Below, piece by piece: positions 1-11,064 of a DNA stretch of 64,000 bases. The position numbers and the translations under genes were made by a program. Origin of the DNA: Paracyclopina nana. Its lineage: Eukaryota; Arthropoda; Copepoda; Cyclopoida; Cyclopettidae. The stretch spans positions 8,928,001-8,992,000 of the forward strand of contig JAGUCH010000003.1 of assembly GCA_019096065.1 (NCBI GenBank), written 5' to 3'. Each line of letters starts with the position of its first letter. The first letter of the stretch is position 1. A model generated the notes under the pieces. That model worked only from the letters and a program-made list of their open reading frames with translations, searched no databases and was not told where the DNA came from.

Positions 1-297
1 GCAAAAGTCCCCAAGGGCAAAAGTCCCCAAGGGCAAAAGTCCCCAAGGGCAAAAGTCCCCAAGGGCAAAAGTCTCCAAGGGCAAAAGTCCCCATGGGCAA
101 AAGTCCCCAAGGGCAAAGGTCCCCAAAGGCAAACGTCCCCAAGGGCAAATGTCTCAAGGGCAAATATCCTACAGGCAAAAGTTCCCAGGGGCAAAAGTCT
201 CATGGGCAAAAGTCTCTACGGGCAAACGGCCAAGGGCAAATAGACCAAGGGCAAACGGCCAAGGGCAAACGGCCAAGGGCAAAAGTCCTGAGACCGC
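1..297. repeat. 16-bp tandem array (GGGCAAAAGTCCCCAA unit)
   Basis: About 18 head-to-tail copies of a 16-bp unit with consensus GGGCAAAAGTCCCCAA. The first copies are nearly perfect and the rightmost ones degenerate to CAAGGGCAAACGG. The array stops abruptly at GGGCAAAAGTCCTGAGACC. The same unit and the same closing sequence occur in the palindromic element at 56.5-57.5 kb, so this is probably one arm of that repeat family, with the other arm outside the window. It lies in the intron upstream of the first visible WDR35 exon (acceptor at 349-351). Open frames through it are by-products of the repeat. Confidence 0.85.
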
Positions 298-351
298 TGC
301 GTTTTGGTCACAGTTGTCACTGTACTAGCCATGCTCATTTATGGCATGCAG

Positions 352-3300
352 GTATGAGGAAATGATTAACAACCGCAACAAGTCTGTCGTCAAAGGCATG
401 GCGTGGAACACGGACGGGCAGAAGATCTGCATCGTCTACGAAGACGGGGCCGTGATCGTGGGCTCCGTGGACGGCAATCGCATCTGGGGCAAGGAGTTGA
501 AGGGCGTCAACATCCACGGCGTGGCGTGGAACCCCGACTCCAAGCTGCTCCTCTTCTCGATGGCCAACGGCGAGGTGCACGTCTACGACGCGATGGGAGG
601 ATTCGTGGTAGGAATCTCGCGATTCGTGAAACATGCGCGCCATTAAACAGTGTTACTTATTAGTCCAAAGTGGGCGTGCAGTGCCTGTCGAACGTGGGCG
701 AGGCCGCGCGAGTGGTGACTCTCCACTGGTACGACGGGAGGAACGGCCTCGTGTCCCGCGACGCCCCCACCTTGGCCATCTGCTACGACAACGGCCGCAT
801 GCAGATCATGAGGGACGAGAGCGACGAGAGTAGGAGCTACGTTGCGTGATGATGCGCATGCAGGCTTCATTTTTCACATTGCAGACCCCGTTCTCGTGGA
901 CACGGGCATGGCCTCGGTGGGCTGCCAATGGAGCCACGACGGCTCCGTGCTGGCCGTGGCCGGCACCATGAGCGTCACGGGCGGCCCCGAGAAGGACTCG
1001 AACGTGGTGCAGTTCTACACGCCCTTCGGCGAGCACCTGCGCACCCTCAAGGTGCCCGGCAAGCAGATCACGGCGTGCGCCTGGGAGGGCGGCTCCCTGC
1101 GCATCGCCCTCGCCGTCGACTCCTTCATCTACTTCGCCAACATTCGGCCCGACTACAAGTGGGCCTACTTCGCCCACGTCGTCGTCTACGCCTTCAACCG
1201 GCCCGACAAGGAGGAGACGGCGGTGGTGTTCTGGAACCACAAGACCGGAGACGTACGATAGTATAAAAAAAGGAATGGCACGCATTCACCGACGACGTTC
1301 TCTTGCAGAAGCATTACAGGCACGTCAAAGGACTCTTGAGCGTTTCTGCGTCCGGTGAGCATTGTGTCCTTGCCACAAATCATGAAGACAACAATGGCAG
1401 TGCAGACAATAGCTATACCCTTTTGCTCTGCAACGCTTTAGGGACGCCCATCGACACAAAGCAGGTAAGTGCTCTTTTCTTCATCCCTCGATCCATTCTT
1501 GCATGAGATGCATGGCAAAACTCTTGCCTGGTGGCATTCATTATTCGCAGATCAGCATCGAGCCTCTCTACCTGAGCGTGACGTCCAGCCACGTGATCGT
1601 GGCCTCTCGCGAGGCCTTTTACGTGTGGCAATTCCGCACGGCTCAATCATGGACGACGCTGCGCCTCGACCGGGCTTCGTCGGCCAAAGGCTCGCAGCAA
1701 GTGAAGGGCGATCGCCTGTATCACGTGGACGACAGTCCCGCGGGAGGCGTTCATTCGGGGCATGGTCGGAAGGAGGGCAACAACGGGCCGTGCAGCGATC
1801 CCATTTGCTGCATCACGGCCAGCGACAAGCTGGTCATGGTGGCCAGAGAGTCTGGGATGGTGCAGCGATACGCCTTGCCGAACGTGGCACTCACCAACCG
1901 CTACCAAATTAGCACCAAGGCGCACAAATTGGCTCTCAACTGCAACAGCTCGTGAGTGTGACCGTCGTTGCAAATCCCTTAATGGATCGAGCAAAAAAGA
2001 GTCGTTGCTGACAACGAGCCTCACTTGCAGGTGCCTGTCAATCATCGATGTCACCGGACTGCTGCAATTCTTGGACTTGGACGGCTCCCGGGAGTTGACA
2101 AAATCTGGCGGCAAAGAGGGAGAGCTCATCCAATTCGAAAGGAAAGATGTGTGGGACATGAAGTGGGCCATTGACAACCCCGACTTGTTTGCCATGATGG
2201 AAAAAACGAGAATGTACATTTTCAGGCATCTGGAGCCAGAGGAGCCCATTTTGAGCGCCGGCTACATCTGCAAGTTCGAGGACTTGGAAATCAGGTAAAT
2301 CGCGCGGCATCAACGTCTACCTCAACTATACGTTAACCAGCTCGTTCTTAAGGGCTGTTTTGCTCGATGAGATTTTGCGCGAGCCCGATGCACCGTCCGA
2401 CGAGCTCGTCCTCGACTTGGAGGTCAAGTCATTGAGGGACACCCGAGACTTGCTCGAGAAAGTAGGCCTCAAAGATGCCCTTGGCTTCATTGAGGAAAAC
2501 CCGCATCCCAGACTGTGGAGGCTGCTGGCCGAGGCCGCCCTCGAAAGCCTCGACCTAGCCATGGCTGAAGCGGCCTTCGTGCGATGCAAAGACTACCCTG
2601 GAATTTTGTTCACCAAGACCCTGGCCAAAATACAAAATGTCTCCGTAAAGAAAGCGGAAGTGGCGGCGTGGTTCGGCAACTTCGACGAGGCCGAAAGGCT
2701 GTATCTGGAAGCAGACATGCGTACCTTGGCAGTCAGAATGAGGAAGAGGCTCGGCGATTGGTTTCAAGTCTTGAATCTGCTCAAGACAGGATCCGGTGGT
2801 AACGATGCTGAGTTTGAGGAAGCATTTAACGAGGTAAGCCTTCGTTCACGATAGAGCCTGGTTGGAATCAGGACGCGAGCAAATCCAGTATGAAAACACA
2901 TTTTGGATTTTTCGTTTCATAGACAGTCAAATTTATGTCGCAGCTTTGCTGCACAATATAATACTACTATGCTGATGATATTCCTTGCTAATTATGGGGG
3001 TAAACTGAAAGGAAACTCGATTGCACGCGTAAAATTGCACCTTTGAACCTATAAAAGTTTATTTTCTTTTTGACTCTACCATGCAATCTTGCGTAAAATC
3101 TTTTATCAGATGATTGGGAAGTAATTCAGTTTATTCAATTAGGCATTTTCCAGCATCACTTTTTGATCGCCATAAATAGTTGGCGTACGTGCAACATCTC
3201 ATCTTTCTATGCGTAGAGTGTTTCCTCTCAATTTTCTACCACATTCATTGTTTTTCCACTTTGCCGTGATTGATTGTTTCGGTGCAAATGGTATAACTTA

Positions 3301-4676
3301 CACGGGAGCAAATATATCCAAGTGGAAACAAATAGTTTAGGCACAGACACAGTAATGCTAGGTGGATAAATGAAGTTGCTTGCATTTTCAGATTGGCCAT
3401 TACTACGCTGAAAGACACAACTGGTCGGAGGCTGTGCAGTACTACAAGAAGGCGAGCAACACAGATAAACTGGTGCAATGCTACTACGCCCTCGAAGATT
3501 ACGACAAGTTGGAAAACTTGATTGATGTTTTGCAGCCAAGCGACCCTCTTCTGGTGACACTCGGCCGAATGTTTGCTTCCGTGGGGATGGGAAAGCAATC
3601 CGTAGAGGCTTATCTCAAGTGCAACAAAATCTCCAACGCTATTGATACTTGTGTCAACCTCAATCAGTGGCATTCCGCCGTCGAGCTGGCTACGCGATAC
3701 AACCAGCCCACTCAAATTTCGTCCCTGCTTGCTCAATACGCCCAGCATCTGTTGGACGAAAACAAAATCCTGCAAGCCATTGAGCTGTACCGAAAGGCCA
3801 ACCACTTCCTGGAGGCTGCGCGGTTGCTTATGGACCTGGCCAAGCAGGAGACCGGCAAGAGGGCTAGCCCGCTGAGGATAAAAAAGCTCTATGTACTCGG
3901 AGCTTTATTGGTCGAAGAGCATCAGGTAAGGAGCGCAAGAAAAGGGAAAGCTCACGCAACTACAACAGCTGTAATTCCTTGATCGTAGAAAAGTTTGCTG
4001 AAAAAGAGTCCAAAGCAAGGTGGAAGAGCCACTGCTCTCATGGGTCTTTTGGAGGATGGCAACTTGATGAGTGCTGGTGATGCTGGAACACTAGACAACG
4101 CCTGGAAGGGAGCCGAGGCCTACCACTTCTTGATGCTATGCCAAAGGCAACTCTACGACGGGAATGTGGATTCGGCCATGAAGACAGCCTTGCATCTCAG
4201 AGACTACGAGGACATCCTAAATCAGGAAGATATATATTCCCTTTTAGCGCTTTCCTCGTGTGCCAATCGGGCTTTTGGCACAACCTCGAGGGCTTTCATC
4301 AAGCTGGAATCTCTAGAAGAGCTCACTCCTCTGCAAAGGGAGGAGTATGAAGAGTTGGCCATGGATATCTTCGTCAAGCATGCACCCAAAGACTCGCGAA
4401 GCAATCGGTCCGAGTGTGCGTCTTGCGAAACCATGATTCCAGACTGGTAACCTATCATTGCAGGTTATTTCCTTCCATTGCTACTTGCAAATTTTTTCTA
4501 GGGTTAATGTTTGTCCAAGCTGTCAATCCCGGTTTCCTATTTGCATCGTGACTGGTAGACCTCTCATGGACCTCTCATCTTCATGGTCCTGCCAAATGTG
4601 CCACCATCGGGCATATGAGCAAGACATTGCCATGAAGCAAAATTGCCCTATGTGTCATACACCTATCAATGAGTGA
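352..4676 (+). CDS. WDR35: WD repeat-containing protein 35 / intraflagellar transport protein 121 (5'-partial, 10 exons)
   Basis: IFT121 is a core subunit of the IFT-A complex, which moves cargo along cilia (retrograde transport and entry of membrane proteins). Exons read from splice sites and frame: 352-607, 664-829, 885-1252, 1309-1464, 1551-1951, 2031-2294, 2353-2833, 3392-3925, 3989-4446, 4502-4676, all GT-AG with compatible phases. They give about 1085 residues against roughly 1170-1180 in vertebrates, so about the first 100 residues (start of propeller 1) lie upstream of the window. Visible landmarks are [10 protein letters not shown] and [20 protein letters not shown] in the first exon, [10 protein letters not shown] and [15 protein letters not shown] in the second propeller, [22 protein letters not shown] before the helical region, TPR-like helical repeats, and a C-terminal zinc-binding module ([18 protein letters not shown], then two further CxxC pairs). 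No frame damage is seen. Introns are 50-80 bp except the seventh (558 bp). Confidence 0.95.
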
Positions 4677-4735
4677 TGAGCAAGTGTGTTTCTTTGAAGA
4701 GCCTTTTGTGTCTCAAGTTTCAATCAAAACTAGTC

Positions 4736-4741
4736 AATAAA
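4736..4741 (+). terminator. AATAAA polyadenylation signal of WDR35
   Basis: AATAAA lies 60 bp after the WDR35 stop (TGA 4674-4676). It sits three bases before the ATG of the next gene, so WDR35 cleavage would have to occur inside the first exon of its neighbour. Confidence 0.5.
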
Positions 4742-4743
4742 AT

Positions 4744-5638
4744 ATGTTGCCTTTGCCATTTTCTTTTGGCTTCATGCTGCTATTTGCCTCTGTTGCATTT
4801 GGAGAAGACCCAACATGGCATGTGCCAAAGCATGTGCCACAGCTCTTGTGGACAAACGCTTCATTTGGCCAGCAGGGCCAGCAAGCTTTCAGGGACACCC
4901 TTATGGAAAAAACAGTATTTGACAGATTGCTAAAGATCAATCTATATTCAGCCATAGGAAATTTTTCTTGCATTTGGTTTTAGATTCAACGCTTTTTTGA
5001 GAGCTTCATTGCTAAGGTGAAAGACCCCAAATTGGACGGCACTCAGGTTTTGACGGATCCACAACAAGTCAAGGATGAACTGAACATAAACGAAAAAGGA
5101 ACTGGCTATGACATTGAGCTCAAAGCACGTCACATCCAAGCTTATGGTCTTGGTGACTTGAGCATCAATTATTTGAGAGTGGCGAGACATTTTGGACTCA
5201 AAGACATGCAATTGAATGTAACTCTCTCCACTGGTCTGCGGCTGGATGGTCGATACACTTTGCAAGCAAGCCTGCCAACTAAGACATCTCATAATGCTAC
5301 AAATCATTTTATTTTTCTAGGGGACAGCACTAAGCCTAATTCCTGTGAGTGGAGACGGCCTGTTCATTATTGATATAACAAATTTGAAACTCAAAGCCCA
5401 CACATACTTAGTATTTGATGAAAAAAAAGGGCAGTTATCTATGCAAGACTTAAAGCTGGAAGTCTTGTATGATGACATTGACTTTGATTTCCAAAACTTA
5501 ATGGGAGGTGGCATTGTAGGCAACACCATGAACGCACTCATCAATATTATGGGTGAAAAAATAATTGCAACTAATAGGATTTTGCTGATTGAAAATGTCA
5601 CACATGAATTTCATAAGATCATTTCTAAGTACCTGTGA
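4744..5638 (+). CDS. Secreted takeout/JHBP-family lipid-binding protein (3 exons)
   Basis: The product has the pattern of the haemolymph juvenile-hormone-binding (JHBP/takeout, TULIP-fold) family, which binds hydrophobic ligands extracellularly. Exons: 4744-4914, 4984-5265, 5321-5638, giving 256 residues, the usual family size. The N-terminus is a clear signal peptide (MLPLPFSFGFMLLFASVAFG, then E-D). The middle has alternating beta strands (YDIELKARHIQAYGLGDLS), and family-typical phrases follow: LRLDGRYTLQ and ITNLKLKAHTYL. The region after KLEVLYDDIDFDFQNLMGG is the typical C-terminal half. Intron 1 is GT-AG (4915-4983). Intron 2 (5266-5320) begins with GC, CAA|GCAAGC, and ends CTAG; only this junction gives LQ|GTALSLIPVSGDG, the spacing expected for the family. 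The start follows WDR35 by 67 bp on the same strand. The ligand is unknown. Confidence 0.82.
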
Positions 5639-6966
5639 AGTGAATATACAAATGCTATAAATGTGACTCATGCGATAGGGTTGCGCATCCAAATATTTGA
5701 CGCTACTTCTCAACGACAGAATTTGATAAGGTAAAAACGCCCCTCTGCGGAATCCCAGGCACATCTGAGGTCACAGCCAATAGCTGTTTAGTCTAGAAAT
5801 GCTCCATTTCATAACTGATGCTAGATAAATTGGAGAACTGAAGCAGACCATGTACGCATGGCTGATAAGCCAGAATATTATAGTAATTATCATATAATAT
5901 AAGTTCTGGTGATGCGCAATTACCCTTTGTGATTAGAAATGTTGCGCTTGCCTTTGACTCACTGGGATGTGTTGTGTTTTGCTGTGTTGCACTATGCAAG
6001 CAAATGATGAAGTTACAAGTTCAAACCAAACAAATTGTTAACCAATGAAATGAATTTTTTAAAATGGAAAGTAATTTTTGCATGTACAATTCCGTTTACC
6101 AATTTCTCTCAGTTTATTCAACAACAAATGAATAAAAGCATCGGGGGACACAGGTTATAAAATAATATATAATGTGTGTCACTTTATAAAGATGAATAAC
6201 AGCACAGAGGAGATCATGGCAATTTAGCATTTTGGAAGATGCTGACAATTTTGGCCTTATTGGCCAGGCTGACATCGATAGCTTGCGATTTTTTAGTCCT
6301 GCTTAGTCACAATTTTTTTCCTCTTGATGTCAAAATCAAAATTTATTTAGGACAGCCTGGTTGACCATGCGCTGTGTCAGTTGAGCTGATAATTATGGCC
6401 TTCCTGTTGCTACTGCATGTCCTTCTTGATGTTGTTAGTTGAGCATATGTTAGTTTAGTTGATTTGGTTGATTATTAAATTATTATTGACAATTTGAGAT
6501 GATTTCAGCGCAACGCACAACATGACTGCCAATGTCGGCGTTAGCATACCAATTTGGTGCAAAAAGTTCCAATTTCAAGATTTACCCGTTTTGTGGATTT
6601 ACTAACTCTTTTCAGCTACACAAGCACTAATGAGGGCTTCTCAACCAGAGCCCCGATAGCAGTGGATCAGATGCTAAGTCAAAATCCGCATATACAAAAT
6701 ACCGCACCGTATAGCACCGAAACGCACCATACTAAAAACCGCACCATAACAAAAATTAAACTACTAATCAAATAGAGAAACATATGAGTTAGGTCCCAAG
6801 GAGTCCAAAACTGGGCTATGCGCATGTGTCCAGCTTTCAAAAAAATGCGCTCAGGTGCAAGGGTAGATTTTGTCCCATGAATATTTGTCTCATAGTAGCA
6901 TATTAATGGAAAAGTGCACCAGTGCAATAGAAGGATTTTTGCCGTAGCAAGGCGTGTCATTTAATA
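5639..6966. other. AT-rich intergenic sequence without a recognised gene
   Basis: No convincing gene, RNA or long repeat is seen. The last 190 bp contain TGAGTTAGGTCCCAAGGAGT (from about 6785), which recurs as a direct repeat near 8157, on the other side of the palindromic 15-bp arrays. These are probably pieces of one dispersed repeat interrupted by that element. Confidence 0.5.
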
Positions 6967-6978
6967 ATGTTGCTAGGG

Positions 6979-7860
6979 AGATGTATCATAGATAAATGTA
7001 TCATGGCACTTTGTATCATAATGAAATGTATCATAGCACTTTGTATCATAGGGAATTGTATCATAAGGAATTGTATCATAAGGAATTGTATCATAGAGAA
7101 GTGTATCATAGCACTTTGTATCATAGGGAAATGTACCATAAGGAAATGTATCATAGCACTTTGTATCATAGGGAAATGTATCATAAGGAATTGTATCATA
7201 GCACTTTGTTATGTTCTTGGTTTTGACTCAAGGCTGACCTTCAAGGTCATCTCTTGACCTTGTTCTAAAATGACCTCATCCTTAGCCTTTAAAAAAGCCC
7301 AAGCAGCTGTTTCCAGCTGATCAAAACTTTGTTTGAATTACAAAATTTTGACTGGCTGATGTTATGTGCTAGGTTGTGACTCAAAGGCTGACCTTCAAGG
7401 TCATCTCTTGACCTTGTTATGAAATGATCTTATCCTTAGCCTCTCAAAAACCACAAGCAGCTGATTCCAGATACAAAGTGCGATGATACAATTCCTTATG
7501 ATACATTTTCCTATGATACAAAGTGCTATGATACATTTCCCTATGATACATTTCCTTATGATACAAAATGCTATGATACATTTCCTTATGATACAAAGTG
7601 CTATGATACATTTCCTTATGATACAAAGTGCTATGATACTACATTTCCTTATGATACATTTCCTTATGATACAAAATGATATGATACATTTCCTTATGAT
7701 ACATTCCCCTATAATACAAAGAGCTATATTACATCTCCTTATGATACAAAGTGCTATGATACATTTCCCTATGATACATTTCCCAATGATACAATTCCCT
7801 ATGATACAATTCCCTATGATACAAAGTGCTGTGATACATTTCCTTGTGACACATTTTCAT
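6979..7860. repeat. Palindromic pair of 15-bp tandem arrays (foldback family A)
   Basis: Left arm 6979-7212 is a tandem array of a 15-bp unit, TTGTATCATAAGGAA with variants (GCACT or GGGAA in place of AGGAA). Right arm 7473-7860 is the same unit in the opposite orientation. Between them are two direct copies of a roughly 107-bp sequence (7207-7313 and 7363-7470) sharing GACTCAAGGCTGACCTTCAA-type sequence and separated by about 50 bp. The whole could fold into a long hairpin. Reading frames across the arms encode only pentapeptide repeats and are not genes. Confidence 0.85.
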
Positions 7861-8606
7861 TGAGACATTTCCTTATCATGCAAATCCGAAAAATAAGTTT
7901 TGGAGAAGTACATGCTTATAACTGTGAAGGCAATCAAGGAATCTGTTACGCTCTGTTTAGTAGGTTTGTACTTATATGCCTTTTTCGTGGAGCTCGACAC
8001 ATGCGCGTAACCCAAAACGGGTCCTAACTCAAAAACTTATGGTGCATTCGGCTAGAGCCAAAAAACGCGAAAACGCACCCATAGTGATAAAAACCAGGCT
8101 ATGAGGCTAAAATTACTTTGAGGCATCTCTGGGTCCAAAAGCTGATTGGACCTCATGAGTTAGGTCCCAAGGAGTCCAAAACTGGTCCTAACTCAAAAAC
8201 TTAACTACATGGTGCGTTTGGCTAGAGCCGAAAAACGCGAAAACGCACCCCACATTGACTTGAGAGAAAACCTAACCTAGACTTTGTCAACCACCCCTAA
8301 ACCTATATATTTTCTGAAAGCTTATGTCCCAAGTGTTCGTTTGAGGGTAGTTAAAAAATCCTGGCCTGGCGCTTCCCATAACATAAAATTTTAAAAAACC
8401 TCTAGCTCTCTTCGGCGCGCTTTTTTCGCTGAATAGAGCTTCAAAGGTATATCAGACTAAACGCGAATTCACAGAAACGCGAATCAATTCTAGGCGAATC
8501 ACATATATGAGAGCTTCTAAACTGCGAATCGCGAAAACGAACTTTTTAGAAGAGTGATTAAAATAACATTAATTACCATATCAGTGACAAAGCCGTCAGA
8601 TCGCAT
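7861..8606. repeat. Intergenic stretch with a ~65-bp direct repeat
   Basis: TCCTAACTCAAAAACTTA, followed by a GGTGC-TTGGCTAGAGCC stretch and AACGCGAAAACGCACCC, occurs at about 8026-8090 and again at 8186-8252. The second copy is preceded by the ATGAGTTAGGTCCCAAGGAG motif also found near 6782. Nothing coding is seen. Confidence 0.6.
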
Positions 8607-8611
8607 ATTTC
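8607..8611 (+). other. Target-site duplication, left copy (ATTTC)
   Basis: ATTTC directly abuts the 5' LTR and is repeated directly after the 3' LTR (15041-15045). A 5-bp duplication is typical of BEL/Pao integration and fixes both element ends. Confidence 0.85.
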
Positions 8612-8814
8612 TGTTTGAATTTTCCCGCTCCCTCCCCCATATCCTCGTAGTCATTAAAGTAAATAAACAAAGTTAGTTACGTTCCACCTTTCAAACCAAC
8701 AAGTTGTTCATCTCGATTTATTCGATAGATTCCAAACTTATACAAAAGTATTACTTCGTAAAGTCATCGGCAATTTTCTCCAAGGACTAGTATCCGGGTA
8801 GCAAATTGCTTACA
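8612..8814 (+). repeat. 5' LTR of the BEL/Pao element
   Basis: 203 bp starting TGTTTGAATTTTCCC and ending ATTGCTTACA (TG...CA). It contains AATAAA at 8662-8667. It matches 14838-15040 at every position compared by eye. Confidence 0.92.
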
Positions 8815-8835
8815 TGGCGCCCAACGGATTGCAGG
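8815..8835 (+). promoter_or_regulatory. Primer-binding site of the BEL/Pao element
   Basis: TGGCGCCCAACGGATTGCAG starts directly after the 5' LTR. TGG is the complement of a tRNA CCA end, as expected for a minus-strand primer site. The cognate tRNA was not determined. Confidence 0.7.
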
Positions 8836-9603
8836 CAAGAACAAAACTTTCTGTAACCTTGGGTGTAAGAATACGCCTCGAAAGGCAGTAGCTCATGGAG
8901 CTTGATTTCAAAGGCCTGCTTTTAAGCAACCCTTTGGATCTCGGAGGCCTGCATTAGCAACCCTCCGGCTCAAGCTAACAGTGTCTGGCACAAAACTTGG
9001 CCTTGAAAGTCCTCAAACGAGTGAAATCCCCCGGCATAAGAAAACACGCTGAAAAGCGGCGTCGAAATCCCGAGGCATCAGATCTCCGCAAGCACTGGAA
9101 AACCCGAGTTCCAGCACTATTTCCCGCATCCTCGATAACGGCATAAGACAGCACGCTGAAAAGCGGGGCCGAAATCCCGTTTGAAAAGGAAGCAAAACCA
9201 CGTGGCAAGTTCGGCTTCGAGTGATCCTCAGACAGGTGAAATCCCACAGTCCAAAGCTGCGGCATCAGATCCTGAAAAGCATCACTAAAACCCAAGCTCC
9301 CACCTGGCCTTCTTGTAAGTTGACTTAACAGTCAATTTTTTCACTTTTTCCAGTTCTAAAGAACTAATTCCGTTTCTATTTACAGGTCCAACAGGACCAG
9401 TGAACCCCACCCAGACGTTCCTAAGGCTCAAAAGACCCAAAAGGACGTCGACCTCTTTTCTATCTATTCTATTCCGGAGCGACTCAGAAGCAAATCCGGA
9501 CTCAAATTCTTCTTACACCCAGTTAAAACTGTTGCTGTTTAAGGACAATAAAGTTCAATACTATAAAGTTTAGTTCTTGAATAGCAAACTTATTTACTAT
9601 ATC
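8836..9603 (+). other. Untranslated leader of the BEL/Pao element
   Basis: About 770 bp without a long reading frame. It contains imperfect direct repeats of a CACGCTGAAAAGCGG-CGAAATCCCG segment (near 9048 and 9152). It also has a possible intron, donor TTGTAAGTTG near 9312 and acceptor CTATTTACAG ending at 9385, that could shorten the leader. The splicing is inference. Confidence 0.5.
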
Positions 9604-11064
9604 ATGGCTAGCGCAATGAATACGAGCTCTCCTAACCACTCTGACGAGGACAATGGCCAAAGGCATTGGAGAGTGGTGCTCAAAGAAATTGAAGCTGACA
9701 TGAAAGTCATCCAGGATCAATATGATGCATGGCATCAAATCATGCCTGACGTCATGAAAAAAGACATCAAACCTTACTTTAAAAGGCTCAAAGAGCTCAA
9801 GCCAAAGATCACTCACGTGGACGACGAAGTTGAAGCCTTTGAGGAGGAAACTGACTTCATCGATGCTGAGGATGGTGAGGCCAGAGACGAAGCTCTCATT
9901 ATATTACGCGAAAAAATGGAAATGATCCTCATAAGGAAACGGGGCTGGTTTGCACGATTCCGCAGGTACCTAGCCCAATTCGAAAGGGAGAACCCTGATG
10001 CATCGAAGATCTCTGCCAATGAGTCTTCATATGTCATGCCTTTTCCAGAAGATCTGGACATTTCCAAAATTTCGAAAACGAGCGTGAACACACGCAATAA
10101 CTTGCTCGAAAAGCGTGAAATCCTACGCTCAGACGAGCGAGGCGATAGAGACACTGAAGTCTCGAAAAATGATGAACCGGACTGGACTATCCCAGAAAAT
10201 AAAGTTGCTAGAGAGCTCTACTTGTCAGTGAAGTCATTCGTTGACAATCTGAAAGTCATGATCAATACTTTCGAAAGCGACCCAAATCCGGATTTGAATC
10301 TGTCCCGCAAAAAGATGCTGGATGAAGCAGACGCATCCATCGCAATCAAAGCTCAAGCTGCCAAAGAAGCTTTCAAAAAAGCCAAAAACCTGGAAGCCAG
10401 GCAAATAAGTAGCTACATTGGCCATGTGACTAGAGCCCAGAGTGAAGCTCGGGCCCTACTAAAAGCTTACAAGCCCCCAAATCCAGTCACAGATGACACC
10501 CCGGACCGCTCACAAATGAAGTCCTTTGAACGAGAAGCATTCAAAGAGCTAAATGAAAGCATTGCAGCTCAAAATGCCAAAAAAGAAGCTGAGTTAAAGA
10601 CTCAAAAAGAGGAACAAGTACCGAAAATCAACTTGATTCCCCCGCCAATGTCCGAAATAAAGGCACCTCCCCCACCTCCAAACTTGATGCTAGACAGCAC
10701 TCACATCCCGAGGATGGACGAGAACGCCTTGAATCCGGATGAAAACGAGAATGACAATGGCAATGCGAACGAAGTCCGAGAGGACAATAACTCGCAAAGA
10801 AGCCACTATGACAATTCCAGAGGCAGAGGCCGTGGAAGAGGACGAGGAAGAAGTTCTAGACATAGAAACAGATCCCCTTCTCAGTCATCGTATCACTCCG
10901 AAGAGGTAGAAGAGGAATACGTGCAAGTTCGAACAGAAAAGCACTTCAACTCTAACAAGTTAGAGACTGAAACAGTCTCAAGCTGGTCAGACCTCTATAA
11001 AAGGGCTTTCAAACTGAGCCAAATATTCAACGAACAAAAGCCAATGGAACTATGTCAAAACTGA
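9604..11064 (+). CDS. gag: Gag-like protein of the BEL/Pao element
   Basis: Open frame of 486 residues from the ATG at 9604 (atcATGG), the first ATG of the frame; the frame itself is open slightly further upstream. It is rich in acidic and coiled-coil-like segments in the first half, has a proline stretch (APPPPPNL) near residue 360, and an RGRGRGRGRSSRHRNRS basic patch near residue 410 that would bind nucleic acid. No CCHC knuckle is seen, and homology to other Gags is inferred from position and composition. The last few codons run across the internal deletion junction: from about 11040 the DNA is pol sequence read in the wrong frame, so the natural Gag(-Pol) C-terminus is lost. Confidence 0.75.
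   Translation: MASAMNTSSPNHSDEDNGQRHWRVVLKEIEADMKVIQDQYDAWHQIMPDVMKKDIKPYFKRLKELKPKITHVDDEVEAFEEETDFIDAEDGEARDEALIILREKMEMILIRKRGWFARFRRYLAQFERENPDASKISANESSYVMPFPEDLDISKISKTSVNTRNNLLEKREILRSDERGDRDTEVSKNDEPDWTIPENKVARELYLSVKSFVDNLKVMINTFESDPNPDLNLSRKKMLDEADASIAIKAQAAKEAFKKAKNLEARQISSYIGHVTRAQSEARALLKAYKPPNPVTDDTPDRSQMKSFEREAFKELNESIAAQNAKKEAELKTQKEEQVPKINLIPPPMSEIKAPPPPPNLMLDSTHIPRMDENALNPDENENDNGNANEVREDNNSQRSHYDNSRGRGRGRGRGRSSRHRNRSPSQSSYHSEEVEEEYVQVRTEKHFNSNKLETETVSSWSDLYKRAFKLSQIFNEQKPMELCQN

Noticed and set aside
6979-7860. CRISPR-like array of short repeats
   Set aside because: The units are contiguous without spacers, arranged as inverted arms, and the DNA is from an animal genome.
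6957-7863. ORFs encoding repeats such as MIQFLMIHFPMIQ and CIIGNCIIRN
   Set aside because: Direct translation of the 15-bp array, present in several frames and on both strands.
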